Part shown: positions 28,198 through 38,600 of the stretch, piece by piece
Position numbering within the stretch: the first letter of the stretch is position 1
Layout: each line of letters starts with the position of its first letter
Origin: Bauldia litoralis
GTDB lineage: Bacteria; Pseudomonadota; Alphaproteobacteria; Rhizobiales; Kaistiaceae
DNA: 64,000 bases
Direction: 5' to 3'
Assembly (NCBI RefSeq): GCF_900104485.1
Contig: NZ_FMXQ01000010.1
Span: 143,836 to 207,835, forward strand
Position numbers and translations under genes: made by a program
The notes under the pieces: generated by a model
What the model saw: only the letters and a program-made list of their open reading frames with translations
Told to the model about the DNA's origin: nothing
Databases searched by the model: none

Positions 28198-29552
28198 ACA
28201 AGCCGCCGGAAAACATCGAGGCCATCAACCAGGCCGCCTTCGAGCATTGCATCTTTCCGCTCGCGGAAATGGATGCGGTCCGTCGCGACGGACCGCACAT
28301 CTGGGTCGGCGGGCAGGGCGTCGAGCTGACCGACAACAACGGCCGCACCTTCCTCGACATGATGAGTTCGCACACCCGGGCGAACTCGCTCGGCTACGGC
28401 AACGAGGAGATCCCGCGGGCGATCTACGACCAGCTCGTCAAGCTCCACTACGTCGGCACCGTCGACAACTTCGTCGAGCCGGCGGTGGCATTGGCCGAAA
28501 CGATTGCCGGACTGGCGCCCGGGCGACTGTCGAATCTCATGTTCGTCAGCGGCGGATCGGAGGCCGTCGAAACGGCGCTCAAGCTCGCCAAGCAGTACCA
28601 GATCGACAAGGGCGGCAAGCCGCGCGCCTACAAGGTCATCTCGCGCTGGAACGCCTATCACGGCTCGACGATGGGCGCGCTGTCGGTCACCGACTGGCTC
28701 GGCACTCGCCATGTGTCCGAGCCGGGCGTCCCCGGCACGTCGCTGATCCCCGGCCCGACCCGCTACCGCAATCCCTTCGGCATGGAGGACGAGCCCTACG
28801 CCGATTTCTGCGCCGCCTATCTCGAGCAGCAGATCATCCACGAGGGTCCGGAGAACGTCGCGGCCTTCATCGCCGAGCCGATCATGCAGGCGCACGGCGT
28901 CCAGATTCCCCCGCCCAACTACTTCCCGAAGATCCGCGAGATCTGCGATCGCCACGGCGTGCTGCTGATCATCGACGAGGTGATCACCGGCTTCGGCCGC
29001 ACCGGCGCCTGGTTCGCCAGCGAGCATTTCGGCGTCGAGGGCGACATCATGACGATGGCCAAGGCGATGACCGCCGGCTACTTCCCGATGGGCGCGGCGA
29101 TCACCCGCAAGGAGATCATCGAGACGATACCGATGTTCCGCCATGTCCATACGTTCAGCGGCCATGGCGGCGGGGTTGCCGCCGCGACCACCAACATCGC
29201 GATCTGCCAGCGCGACGGTGTCATCGCGAATGCGCGCGACAACGGTCGCTATTTCCTCGACGCGCTGCAAAGCGCCCTCGCCGGTTCGCCGATCGTCGGC
29301 GACGTGCGTGGCCTCGGCATGTGGCTGGCGATCGAGTTCACCGCCGACAAGGCGACGCGCCAGCACTTCGCCGACGACACGGTCAAGGCGGTCGTCCAGC
29401 GGATGAAGGACATGGGCGTGCTGTCGAGCGCGATCGGCAACGCCATGGAAATGGCGCCGCCGCTCATCACCACGCGCGATCAGCTCGACCGAGCCGCGGA
29501 GGTCACCGCCGAGGCGGTGCGCGATATCGCCCGAGCGCGCGGCTTCACCTGA
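28194..29552 (+). CDS. Class III PLP aminotransferase linked to NAGGN cluster
   Basis: A 452-residue fold-type I aminotransferase. It shows [13 protein letters not shown] near residue 120, the A-Y-H-G-S-T-M-G-A motif near residue 158, [14 protein letters not shown] near residue 260 and the PLP lysine in [10 protein letters not shown] near residue 290. It is coupled to the M42 peptidase by an ATGA overlap, so it is part of the osmolyte operon. The amine donor and acceptor are unknown; relatives act on omega-amino acids, diamines or aminoethylphosphonate-like compounds. Confidence 0.9.
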   Translation: MNKPPENIEAINQAAFEHCIFPLAEMDAVRRDGPHIWVGGQGVELTDNNGRTFLDMMSSHTRANSLGYGNEEIPRAIYDQLVKLHYVGTVDNFVEPAVALAETIAGLAPGRLSNLMFVSGGSEAVETALKLAKQYQIDKGGKPRAYKVISRWNAYHGSTMGALSVTDWLGTRHVSEPGVPGTSLIPGPTRYRNPFGMEDEPYADFCAAYLEQQIIHEGPENVAAFIAEPIMQAHGVQIPPPNYFPKIREICDRHGVLLIIDEVITGFGRTGAWFASEHFGVEGDIMTMAKAMTAGYFPMGAAITRKEIIETIPMFRHVHTFSGHGGGVAAATTNIAICQRDGVIANARDNGRYFLDALQSALAGSPIVGDVRGLGMWLAIEFTADKATRQHFADDTVKAVVQRMKDMGVLSSAIGNAMEMAPPLITTRDQLDRAAEVTAEAVRDIARARGFT

Positions 29553-30507
29553 TCCGGCCGCTTCCGGAGGCCACGACAGAATCCACCGGGGGCGGCGATG
29601 CGCCCGGGGCTTCAGTCCCGGGCGACGGTCGCAGCCGGGAGAGGATCGCCAGCCGAAGGATCATCAGGCGGCAGAAAACGCAGGCAGCAGGCTTCTGCCG
29701 AAAAGGCCTGACCGCGTTTCGCCTTTGGCCGGGCTGGCTCTCCGGCGTCTTGCACGGGTGGTAGAGCGCATTGCGGATCGGCCGCCACCGAATCGGGGGA
29801 TAGACCCTGAAGGTTCCGGCGGCGCGCAACTTCCGGCAATCGTAGTAATGCCGATCGATCCTGTCTTTCGGCGTAAAGGGCCCGTTTCCGCCGATGTCGG
29901 ACAGGCCAAGCCCGGAATACGCCAGCGCCGACGGCACGAGAATCTCATAATGGCCAACCCAACCCTCGGCCACGACGCGCTCCAGCGCTTCGATGCCCCG
30001 CGCGCTGATGCGATGAATGGGGAGGAAGGCGATCAGCCAGTCCTTGCGCGTGACTGAACTGTCGCCGGTCGAGAAGGAACTTCCCCAGAACCAGCGAAGA
30101 TCGCTCGTGAATTTGCGAAGGCGCGTCGCGATGAGGTCGGATTCGTCGCCTGCGAAGTCCTTCAGAAAGCGACGCCAGTCGCCGGTGTAGACGACATCGT
30201 ATTCGATGAACCAGTAGTGCCGGAACTGCGGGAACCTTCGGCGGAAATCAATCGCGCGGAGATGGCCGCCGCCGGGGACTATACTGTCCCCGATCACCGA
30301 TCGCGCCATCGATCGCAGCGCCGCGTAGTCGAAGAAGTGCGTAATGGCCCGGAACTCTTCCGGCACGTCGACGCCCTGTTCGACCAGGGCAAACACCTGC
30401 CATGAGCCGGCGCATTCGGTCCGGAGCTTTCGCAGTCTCCGTTCGACCTCGTCGTCGAAGAAATGGGTCAGAAAAACGACCGCGTCGTCCGTCGATGAAG
30501 TCGTCAA
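29545..30507 (-). CDS. Glycosyltransferase-like protein of unknown function
   Basis: A 320-residue protein with no signal peptide. The segment H-Y-W-F-I-E-Y-D-V-V-Y-T-G-D-W near residue 97 looks like the strand and acidic motif of a GT-A glycosyltransferase, and Y-P-P-I-R-W-R-P near residue 236 precedes an R- and P-rich tail. The only plausible start is a TTG at 30507, because a stop lies 15 bases upstream in frame. The last 70 or so residues look unlike a folded domain, and the stop overlaps the convergent aminotransferase by eight bases, so the C-terminus may be extended by a lost stop or a frameshift. Function is unknown. Confidence 0.6.
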   Translation of the reverse strand: MTTSSTDDAVVFLTHFFDDEVERRLRKLRTECAGSWQVFALVEQGVDVPEEFRAITHFFDYAALRSMARSVIGDSIVPGGGHLRAIDFRRRFPQFRHYWFIEYDVVYTGDWRRFLKDFAGDESDLIATRLRKFTSDLRWFWGSSFSTGDSSVTRKDWLIAFLPIHRISARGIEALERVVAEGWVGHYEILVPSALAYSGLGLSDIGGNGPFTPKDRIDRHYYDCRKLRAAGTFRVYPPIRWRPIRNALYHPCKTPESQPGQRRNAVRPFRQKPAACVFCRLMILRLAILSRLRPSPGTEAPGASPPPVDSVVASGSGRIR

Positions 30508-30664
30508 ACCCGGATTCCGTCAACCTGTCATACCGTCGTCGGTCGGCCGGGTCGTCGCTCTGTGCCTGCCGCACAAGGCGCAGTATTGCGCCGGAACCGG
30601 GGCCGCCGCCAGCGAATTCTGCATGGAGGTCGCGAAACCGGTGCCCGGCGCTGACACTGTGGAG

Positions 30665-31426
30665 CTAGATCGACCCGGCTTCGACCATGTAGTTGTTCGC
30701 CGAGCACATCGCCGCGTCGTCGGAGGCCAGGAACACCACCATGCGGGCGACATAGACCGGATCGATCAGGTCCGGCAGGCACTGGCGCGCGCGATGACGC
30801 TCAAGGGCCTCCGGCGTTGCCCACTTCTCCTTCTGCCGTTCGGTCATGATCCAGCCCGGCACCACGGTGTTGACGCGAATCCGGTGATCGCCGAGGTCGC
30901 GGGCCATGGTGCGGGTCAGGCCGTGGACCGCCGCCTTGGCGGTGGCATAGACCGGGAAGCCGCCGCCGGCCTCCCACCACGAATTCGACCCCATGTTGAC
31001 GATCGAGCCGCCACCGGCGGCGATCATCCCCGGGGCAACCGCCTGGATGGCGAAGAACATGTGGCGGAGGTTGGTCGCCATCCGTTCGTCGTAATATTCC
31101 GGCGTGACGTCTTCCCAGCCGTGGCGATCGTCGCGCGCCGCATTGTTGACCAGCACGGTGGCGGCGCCTTGCGCCTCGGCCAGCGCCGCAAAGGCGGCCT
31201 TGAGCGTATCGATGTCGCGGAGGTCGCAGGCCTCGAAGCGGACATCGGCGCCCTCGCCGGTCAGTTCCTTGGCCAGCGCACCACCGGCCGCCTGGTCGAG
31301 ATCGACGAAGCCGACGCGAGACCCCTGGCCGGCAAAGGCCCGAACGATGCGCTCGCCGATGCCGGAGGCGCCGCCGGTTACCAGGACTGTCTTGCCGCTG
31401 AGGCTCGGATAGGTGGCGAATGTCAT
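30665..31426 (-). CDS. Short-chain dehydrogenase/reductase
   Basis: A 253-residue classical SDR that oxidises or reduces an alcohol/ketone with NAD(P). It has the cofactor motif T-G-G-A-S-G-I-G at residues 17-24, N-N-A-A near residue 94, a Ser in N-M-G-S-N-S at about 147-149, Tyr160 and Lys164 in Y-A-T-A-K. The ending V-P-G-W-I-M-T-E-R and the G-S-N-S-W-W segment recall sugar dehydrogenases such as those for pentoses or fuconate. The ATG at 31426 follows AGGGAG; a longer in-frame start is not needed. It appears to be a single gene. Confidence 0.92.
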   Translation of the reverse strand: MTFATYPSLSGKTVLVTGGASGIGERIVRAFAGQGSRVGFVDLDQAAGGALAKELTGEGADVRFEACDLRDIDTLKAAFAALAEAQGAATVLVNNAARDDRHGWEDVTPEYYDERMATNLRHMFFAIQAVAPGMIAAGGGSIVNMGSNSWWEAGGGFPVYATAKAAVHGLTRTMARDLGDHRIRVNTVVPGWIMTERQKEKWATPEALERHRARQCLPDLIDPVYVARMVVFLASDDAAMCSANNYMVEAGSI

Positions 31427-31654
31427 GAAGAACTCCCTGAGAAAAGAACACCCCCCTGTTGGCGATTTGGCCCGCGCCGTCAAGGCCGGGTGGGCAGGCG
31501 CGGCCTGTTCGCACCGCCCTTCCCGCCACCGCAGGCCCGGCCTGCGCGGCGAAGTTCATTGACAAGCGCCGCACGCTGCCGTTTTTTCGCCGTCGAGCCG
31601 GGCTAGAGCGGCGCCAGGCGGGCAGTTCACATCGACCCACCAACGGAGAAGACT

Positions 31655-32572
31655 ATGAACAATGCGCGGTATCTGGGGTTCGGTTCGGCAGCGCTTGTCG
31701 CGGCGGCGCTGACGGTTTCTGGCCCGGCAACTGCCGAAATCTCGTCCGATTTCGTCGTCGGCGGCTCGCCGGCCCAGGAAGGCTCCTGGCCCTGGCAGGT
31801 CCGGCTTCTCAGCGACATGGATCGGCAGAGCGGTTTCTGCGGCGGTTCCCTCATCGCCCCGCAATGGGTGCTGACGGCGGCGCATTGCGTCGTCTATGGC
31901 GGCGAAACGACCGAAAGCGTCGTCATCGGCTATGGCAGCGTCTACCAGAGCGAGCTGAAGCTGGTTGCAAGCGAGAAGATCATCGCCCATCCCGACTACA
32001 ACACCGCCAACCATGCCGACCTGGCGCTGATCAAGCTGGCGGAACCCGTCACCGACGGCGCCTTCATCGAGATGGCCGACGAGGCGACCGAATCCGATCT
32101 CGTCGCACCGGGCGACGAGTTGACCGTCACCGGCTGGGGCGCGCTGTGGGATTTCGAGGGCTTCGAGGAAGCGCTCTATGCCCGCAGCGGCAGCGGCCGC
32201 AGCGAGGTCAATACCCGCGCGCTGCTCAACGCCAATGCCCTGGTCTCGCCGGAGCAGCTCCACGAGGTGACGATCCAGTCGATCGCGACCGACGAGTGCC
32301 GCGCGGCCTACGAGGCCTTCGGCTCAGCCACAGATGCCGATTTCACCATCGCTGCGACCGAGATCTGCGCCGGCAGCCCGGTCGGCGCCAAGGACTCCTG
32401 CTACGGCGACAGCGGCGGTCCGCTGGTCGCCAAGGCCGACAACGAGCTCGGCTATGTCCAGGTTGGTGTCGTCAGCTGGGGCAGCCAGTGCGGCAATCCG
32501 GTCCTGCCCGGCGTCTACAATCGCCTGTCGCATTTCCGCGGCTGGGTCGAGGAGCAGATGAACGCCAACTAG
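31655..32572 (+). CDS. Secreted trypsin-like serine protease (S1)
   Basis: A 305-residue exported protease of the chymotrypsin/trypsin family. The signal peptide covers about residues 1-27. V-V-G-G at 34-37 matches the activation cleavage site. The triad is His77 (T-A-A-H-C), Asp122 (A-D-L-A-L) and Ser253 (G-D-S-G-G-P-L). Asp247 in D-S-C-Y-G-D-S sits at the specificity pocket position of trypsin, so cutting after Arg or Lys is predicted. Paired cysteines (around His77, and 249 with a late W-G-S-Q-C-G) fit extracytoplasmic disulfides. GGAGAAG precedes the ATG. A clear terminator follows. Full animal-like trypsins are not common in this bacterial group. Confidence 0.95.
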   Translation: MNNARYLGFGSAALVAAALTVSGPATAEISSDFVVGGSPAQEGSWPWQVRLLSDMDRQSGFCGGSLIAPQWVLTAAHCVVYGGETTESVVIGYGSVYQSELKLVASEKIIAHPDYNTANHADLALIKLAEPVTDGAFIEMADEATESDLVAPGDELTVTGWGALWDFEGFEEALYARSGSGRSEVNTRALLNANALVSPEQLHEVTIQSIATDECRAAYEAFGSATDADFTIAATEICAGSPVGAKDSCYGDSGGPLVAKADNELGYVQVGVVSWGSQCGNPVLPGVYNRLSHFRGWVEEQMNAN

Positions 32573-32598
32573 GCGTTCCCTACAGCCACTGAACGATC

Positions 32599-32626
32599 AA
32601 GGCGCGGCTCCGGCCGCGCCTTTTTT
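32599..32626 (+). terminator. Rho-independent terminator after the trypsin gene
   Basis: GGCGCGG pairs with CCGCGCC around a CTCCGG loop, flanked by AA and followed by six T residues. It lies 27 bases after the trypsin stop and just outside the end of the convergent STAND gene at 32632. Confidence 0.88.
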
Positions 32627-32631
32627 CTTGT

Positions 32632-35600
32632 CTACCAGAGCCCGAGAAGCTGATCCGCCAACGTCTGGTCGACAAGGACGAGCGGCATCCGTTCTCGATT
32701 GCTCGCCGCCTGCCGCACCGCGACGATCTCGTCGCTGGTCAGGTCGAGCGCCGCAAGGCTGGCCCCGGCCGCGTCCGCCTCGGCATTGCGTCCCTCGGCG
32801 GCGAAGAGTTCTTCGGCAACGGCGAGGTGCATCCCCCGCGCCAGCAGATCGTCGGCCAGCAAGTCGGCAAGGTCGCGATGCGCTTCGGCGACGTCGAGCG
32901 TCGCCGCCTTGGTCGCCAGCCAGGCGAAGGTCTCGCGGGCCTCGTCCGTCGCCATCGATCGCAGGAGGCCAGACAGCGCACCGTAGGCGCTCTTCAGGCT
33001 CAGCGCCGAGTAGGTGGTGCGCAGGTCGCCCGGCGAAACGAAGTCGGGACGCAGCGCCTCGATCATGATCGCCAGGTTGTTATAGGCGACCGGCAGTCCC
33101 GCTTCGGCTGCCGGGATCAGGAATTTGAGGATCGTCGCCTGGTCGGGTTCGCTGCTCTTGCCGATCCCGCGGGCGCGATTGAACATCTCGCGGGGCGTGT
33201 CGCGGGTGCACGCGGCAAGGACCACCCCGACATCGATGTCGGAAAAATCGACAGGCGCTGTTGTTCGGGTGACATCATGGGGGTGGGCCGAGACGCGATC
33301 GCAGCCAGTCGCCGCGCCATTGGTACCGTCGGCGATGCCCAGCAGCGCCCCCGCCTCCGCCGCCGCGAAGCCCCAGTAATAGTCCGCCGGCGTGTCGAGC
33401 GGCCATCCCGAACCGTCGCGCAGCAATCCGAGTTCGTCCGCGCGATCGCGAAACGCTTCGCGCTGGCGGGCGAGTGAGAAGGCGTTGACCGCAAGATCGG
33501 CGACATGATCCCGGTCGAAGTCCGGATCGCCGGGATTTGGTCCAAACCCGGAGAGGCGCGGATCCTCAAGCGCACGAGTCAGGGCGTCATTGAGCACCCT
33601 GACCGCCCCGTCGACGACCAGCCGGCGCCGATAGTCGCCAATCTCCCTGAAGGTGGGCGCGGCGATGGCCCTTTCGAACGCTTCGAGTGACCGGGAGAGC
33701 GCCGGTGCGATATCCGCACCGACGGGCGCGCGCGCCAGTTCATAGCCACGGGCGGCGCCAAGCAGCGCGTGATCCCAAGCAAGCAACGATGTCGGATCTA
33801 CGCTGTCGAGATCGGCGATCGCCCCATCGAGCCAACGGTCGAACTCGGCCGGATCCCGCGACGGCATGTCCTCACTGGACAACGTGCTGAGCCAGAAGCG
33901 GAGGCGGCCGCGAACCGCGGTCAGGCGGTCGTTCCCAGGCGCGACATGGTCCAGTATCGCCGTGACGAATGCCTCGGCCGCCACCAGTTCCTTCAGGAAG
34001 TCCGGCGCACTGCCCTCGCTCACGCCAGCGGCACGGCTTTGCCAGTCGTAGTCCCAGAAGTCGAAGCGCAGATCCTGCAACAAAGCGAAGTCGATCACGG
34101 CCGGATCGCTTGCCGCCAGTTGCTCGACAGCCTGGTGCAAGGTTTCTCGCAGGGCGGCGTTGGCGGTGATCGGCACGTCCATTTCAGAGTCGATCACCGT
34201 GACCACGGCGGCGGCTTCGGCCGCATCCGCATCGTCAGCACCGGTTGCGCGAAGCTTGTCGCCCAGCTGCTCGACATCGGCGAGCCGGCCGGCCATGCCG
34301 CCTTCCTCCGACAATGTCATCTCGGTCTGGACGACCATGCGCAGCGCCTGCCGGTAATGGGTGGCGGCCGCTTCGGCATCCGCGCTGGCAAGCGAGTCGC
34401 CGAGCTCTTCCTCGACGATGGCCCGAAGCATGAGGAGCGCTCGCGGATCGGCGCCCGCCGCTTCGATGCCGGCAAGCCACCCGGCGACATCGCGCAGCGA
34501 CGCCGGGCCTTCGTTTGCGGGACCTTCGGTCAGCGCCTCGGTGGTCAGGCGCCTGTAGACGTCGACAACAACGTCGTCGGCGAGGACACGCGCCAGGCCG
34601 GCACGGCGGGCGGCGATCGGTTCCGGGATGCGCGACTGGGCGCCGCCGGCCAGGGTGAAGAGACTTTCGGCGCGCGCGTAGTGGAACAGAGCGTCGGCCA
34701 GCGTCTCCTTGTCCGGCACCGCCTGTTCGGCCATCACGGCGAGCAACCAGTGGTCGAAGGGGTCATAGCCGCCGGTCGTGTCGTCATAGGCCGCAGCAAG
34801 CGCCTCCGGCATCGGCGCGCCGGTCGTCAGCTGCTGGACAAGCGTTTCGGTCGGGAAGGTGGCGAGCCGCGGATCGTGGGCCGCCAGGGCAGCGGCGGCA
34901 TCCGGCGCTTCCGTCGACAGATCCGCGACCAGCCGCGCAAGCGCATAGGGGTCCGACGGCGCAAGCCGCAGCAGGGCCATGATGCCGGCCCGCCCCTCGG
35001 CATTCGCCGCATCGGCGAGCGCCTGGCCTTCCGGCGACATCCGGCAGGCGCGGCGCGCGGTGTTGAGCGTATCGCCGAAGGCGCCGCTGTCGCCGGCCCT
35101 CGCCATGACCGCCAGCGCGGTCCGGCAGGCGGGCTGATCGCCCGCGCCGGCGCCGCCGCCCGGACGCTTGCCAAGCATCTGGAACACGTTCTGGAACTGG
35201 CTGGCGGCGTCGTCGGGCGAGCGCTGCTCGCGCATGATGGTGAGGGCGAGGAGGTCCTGGTCCGGCGGCAGCGACGACGGTTCGACAAACACCTCCGGGC
35301 CGTAGTCGACCGAAACCGCCGAGCCATTGCCTAGCTGGCCAACCAGGTTGATCCACGGCACCGCGAAGGTCTGGGTCAGCTTGCCGTCATCGATCGTGTA
35401 GCCGACCGACCGTTTCCAGTAGTCGAGCCCTTCGCGGTCGTCGCCGGCATTGGCGACGACCCCGCCATTGGCGACCGAGAGGCGGATCGCACCAAAGCTC
35501 GACAGGCCGGTTTCCACCCGGCCGAATTCGACCGCCTCGCCGTCCTCGATCCGGTGCAGCGTGATGCGGCCGTCGCTCGAGGCGATGGCGAAGGTGCCGT

Positions 35601-38600
35601 CGTTGAGCGCCGCCACGTCGGCGATCGCATTGTTCTCGATGTGCCCCAGTCGCTCGATCGCCAGCGCATCGTCACCTGTCAGCCCTAGGATCAGCAGCCC
35701 GGTGTTGCCCCAGACGTAAAGGGCGCCGGTCGAGGGATCGGTGGTGAAGGCGTCGAGTTCGCCGATATCCTGCCAGAGATCGTCGGCGGCAAGAACCGGA
35801 TCGATCGACCCGGCCTCACCGGCGTCCTGCCGGATACGCAGAAGGTCGCCGCTGGAGCCGCGGGCGAGGAATGCGCTACCCGCCTCATCAAGGGGCGCGA
35901 GTTGCGACAACGCATTGATCCGGCGGCTGCTGTCGTCACCGAGCGTGCTCGGCTGCCACTCCACCTCGCCGCCGCGCTGGACGAAGGCGTGCTCGCCGTG
36001 ATTTGTGGTCAGCAGCAGGGTCTCGCCGTCCGCCGAAAACGCCGCCGATACGAATGTGCATTCGCCGAGCGTCTTGTCCGGACCGGCGCGGCAGAAGATC
36101 GGCACCGGGGTATAGGTCTCGTCGACAACGAAGCCGCCGATTTCCGGGCGATAGAGATAGACCTGCGCTTCCTTCTCGGTGATGTGGACGACCCGGAAGC
36201 TGTCGTCATCGACATGGTTGGCGAGGATGGTGTTGGCGACATCGACCCCGGGAGCGACCCTCGGATCGAACTTGGCGATACGCGGCAGGGCGCGTGCCGC
36301 GAACAACTGCGCGACATGCTCGCGGGTCAGCGACGACGGATAGCCGGTTCCGGTGGCCGCGACCGTCGCATAGGGCGTGCCGAATCCCTCGGTTCCCCAC
36401 TCCTGCGGGTCGAACCGCTTCAGCGTGTCGGTCCACTCGCCATTCACCCGGGCGAGCTTGCGGGTCCAGAGATCGTTCAGCACCCATGGCGCGCCCGGCG
36501 CGTGGGTCGTGCCGTCGGAGGCAATCTCGACGACCACCTCGATCGACGGATTGGTGCCGCCGACGCTGTGCGCCGTCTGCAGCCTGATCCTCGGCTGGGT
36601 CTCGCCCCGCCACAGGATCTCGCCGTCGGCGCGATCCACAAGGAAAAGGCAGGCGACCGGGTTGAGCATCGCCCCGGCAGCCGGGTTGGCGCAATCCTCC
36701 GCCATCGCCTGGACCGCGATATAGCGGCCGTCGACGGTAACGATCGCGTCCTCGACCTTGCCGAGGCCGCCGAAGGGCATGTGGTCGCCGCTCGCCGTGA
36801 TCCCGGTCAGTTGATTGTCGACGACGACATAGAGCGCCTTGTCGGCTATGCCGGCGATCCAGACCGGCGGGACGCCGATCATCGGGGCGGCCAGTTCCAG
36901 GTCCACCACCTTCGACCATGTCGACCAGTCGTCGCCATCGCGGTCGAGGATCATCGCCCGCGGCACGCTGCTGGTCCCGTCGGAGGCCTTGGCGACATAG
37001 GCGATATAGAGCCGCTCCCCGACCGGATCGTAACGCACGTCGTCGATGCGCTCGGTCTCGCCCTCCGACCCGTCCGTGTAGCGGGTGAAGTCGCCGCGCG
37101 CGCCGAAGGCGGCCCAGATGTTGCCATCGCCGGTGGCGATGAACCCGGCCGGGATGTCGGGACCGATCAGGGCGGCGGCGACCGGCGTCTTTTCGTAGGT
37201 CGTTGGTGAATCGGGCAGCGGGTAGCGGGCGATGACCCGGCCGAGGATGTCGACGATCCGATAGAAGGGCGTGTCGTTGTCGACATCCGACCAGTCGATC
37301 ACGACCGTCAGCCCGGGCCCGCCCGGCGGATTGCGCCAGCGGCTGACATCGCCCCAGCCGGGCAGCGTCGTCTCGGGAATCGTCGCATTGGCCAGCGTCG
37401 CCTGGAAGGCGAGCGCCGGGCGCAACAATTCGACCGTCGCGAGATTCTCGACCGTCGCCTCGCTGGTGTCGTTGACATAGGCCGATTCCGCCGCGCGCGA
37501 CAGCAAGCTGCCGGCGGTCGGGATCGCGCTGGTCGACTGCTCGACGCCAACGTGGAAGGTGCCGATGCGGCCGGCGAATTGCTGGGCGATCAGCTTGGCG
37601 TTGGCGCGCGAGGCTTCCTCCTGCGCAAGCTTCGCCTCGACCGCCGAGGCCGCCGCCTCCTGCGCCTTCTGTTCGGCGACCACCCGCAGCCGCTCGGCCT
37701 CGACCTGCTCGCGCTGGGCAAGGGCGGCCTGTTCCTCGGCGCGCTGGCGCTGCTTCTCCGCCTCCTCGCGCTGGCCATCGGCGAGCTGCCGCTGGCGCTC
37801 CGCTTCCTGGCGCTGCTCGTCGGCGATCGTCGCCTGCTCGGTGGCGATGGTGGCCTGCTGGTTGGCTTCCCGCCACAGGTAGAGCGCCGCCCCCGCGCCG
37901 ACCGCGGCGAGAACCACGGCGGCGGCCAGCGCGCCGCTCAGCCGCTTGAACCGTCCGCCGGTCCGCGCCGCTTCCTCGGCCTCGATCAGCTTGCGCTGGT
38001 CGTCTTCCTCGCGGTGCTTGCGCTCCGTCTCGGCGGTCTGGCTGTCTTCGAGAAATTGCCGGGCTTCGTCGAAATTGTTGCCGTAGCGGGCGGCCCAGGC
38101 CTGCGTCGGGTTGGTCCGCCGCCACCAGGCGACGAGGTTGTCGAGGTCGAGATCGGCGAGCAGGCCGCCGGAGCCTGCCGCGAAGCGTTCGGCGCGGCTG
38201 AGAAGCTGGTTCCAGGCGTCGGCCGACTGCGCCTCGTCGTCGAGACAGCGCGAGAGACGCCGCCACTGGCGGATCAGGCTCTCGTGGGAAATGTCGATGA
38301 AGGTGTCGTCGTGAATCGCTTCCGGCGCTTCCGGCGTCAGGAAGTTGACGCCGGGGACGCGGAACGCCTCGATCACCGCCGCGACGGACTCCCGACGATC
38401 GCCGGCCAGCTCCACCAGCTCGCCGAAGCGGGTCGGCCGGCGCACCGCGTCGATGACCGTCCGGCCGGTGACGAGGCTGCGAAACACCGTGTCGATGACG
38501 TCGGCATGGGCCGGGTCGATACCGGCGGCGACTTCGTCGGCATGCTTGTCGAGGGCGCCGCCGAGATGCCCGGCGGCATCGTAGTCGGCCAGCGTCAGGA

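Noticed and set aside
29602..29623. Rho-independent terminator after the aminotransferase
   Set aside because: The GCCCGGG/CCCGGGC stem is perfect but no T-run follows on either strand, and it lies within the convergent gene.
30508..30664. Possible small gene or RNA between the glycosyltransferase-like and SDR genes
   Set aside because: No ribosome site, strong hairpin or protein-like frame was seen in these 157 bases.
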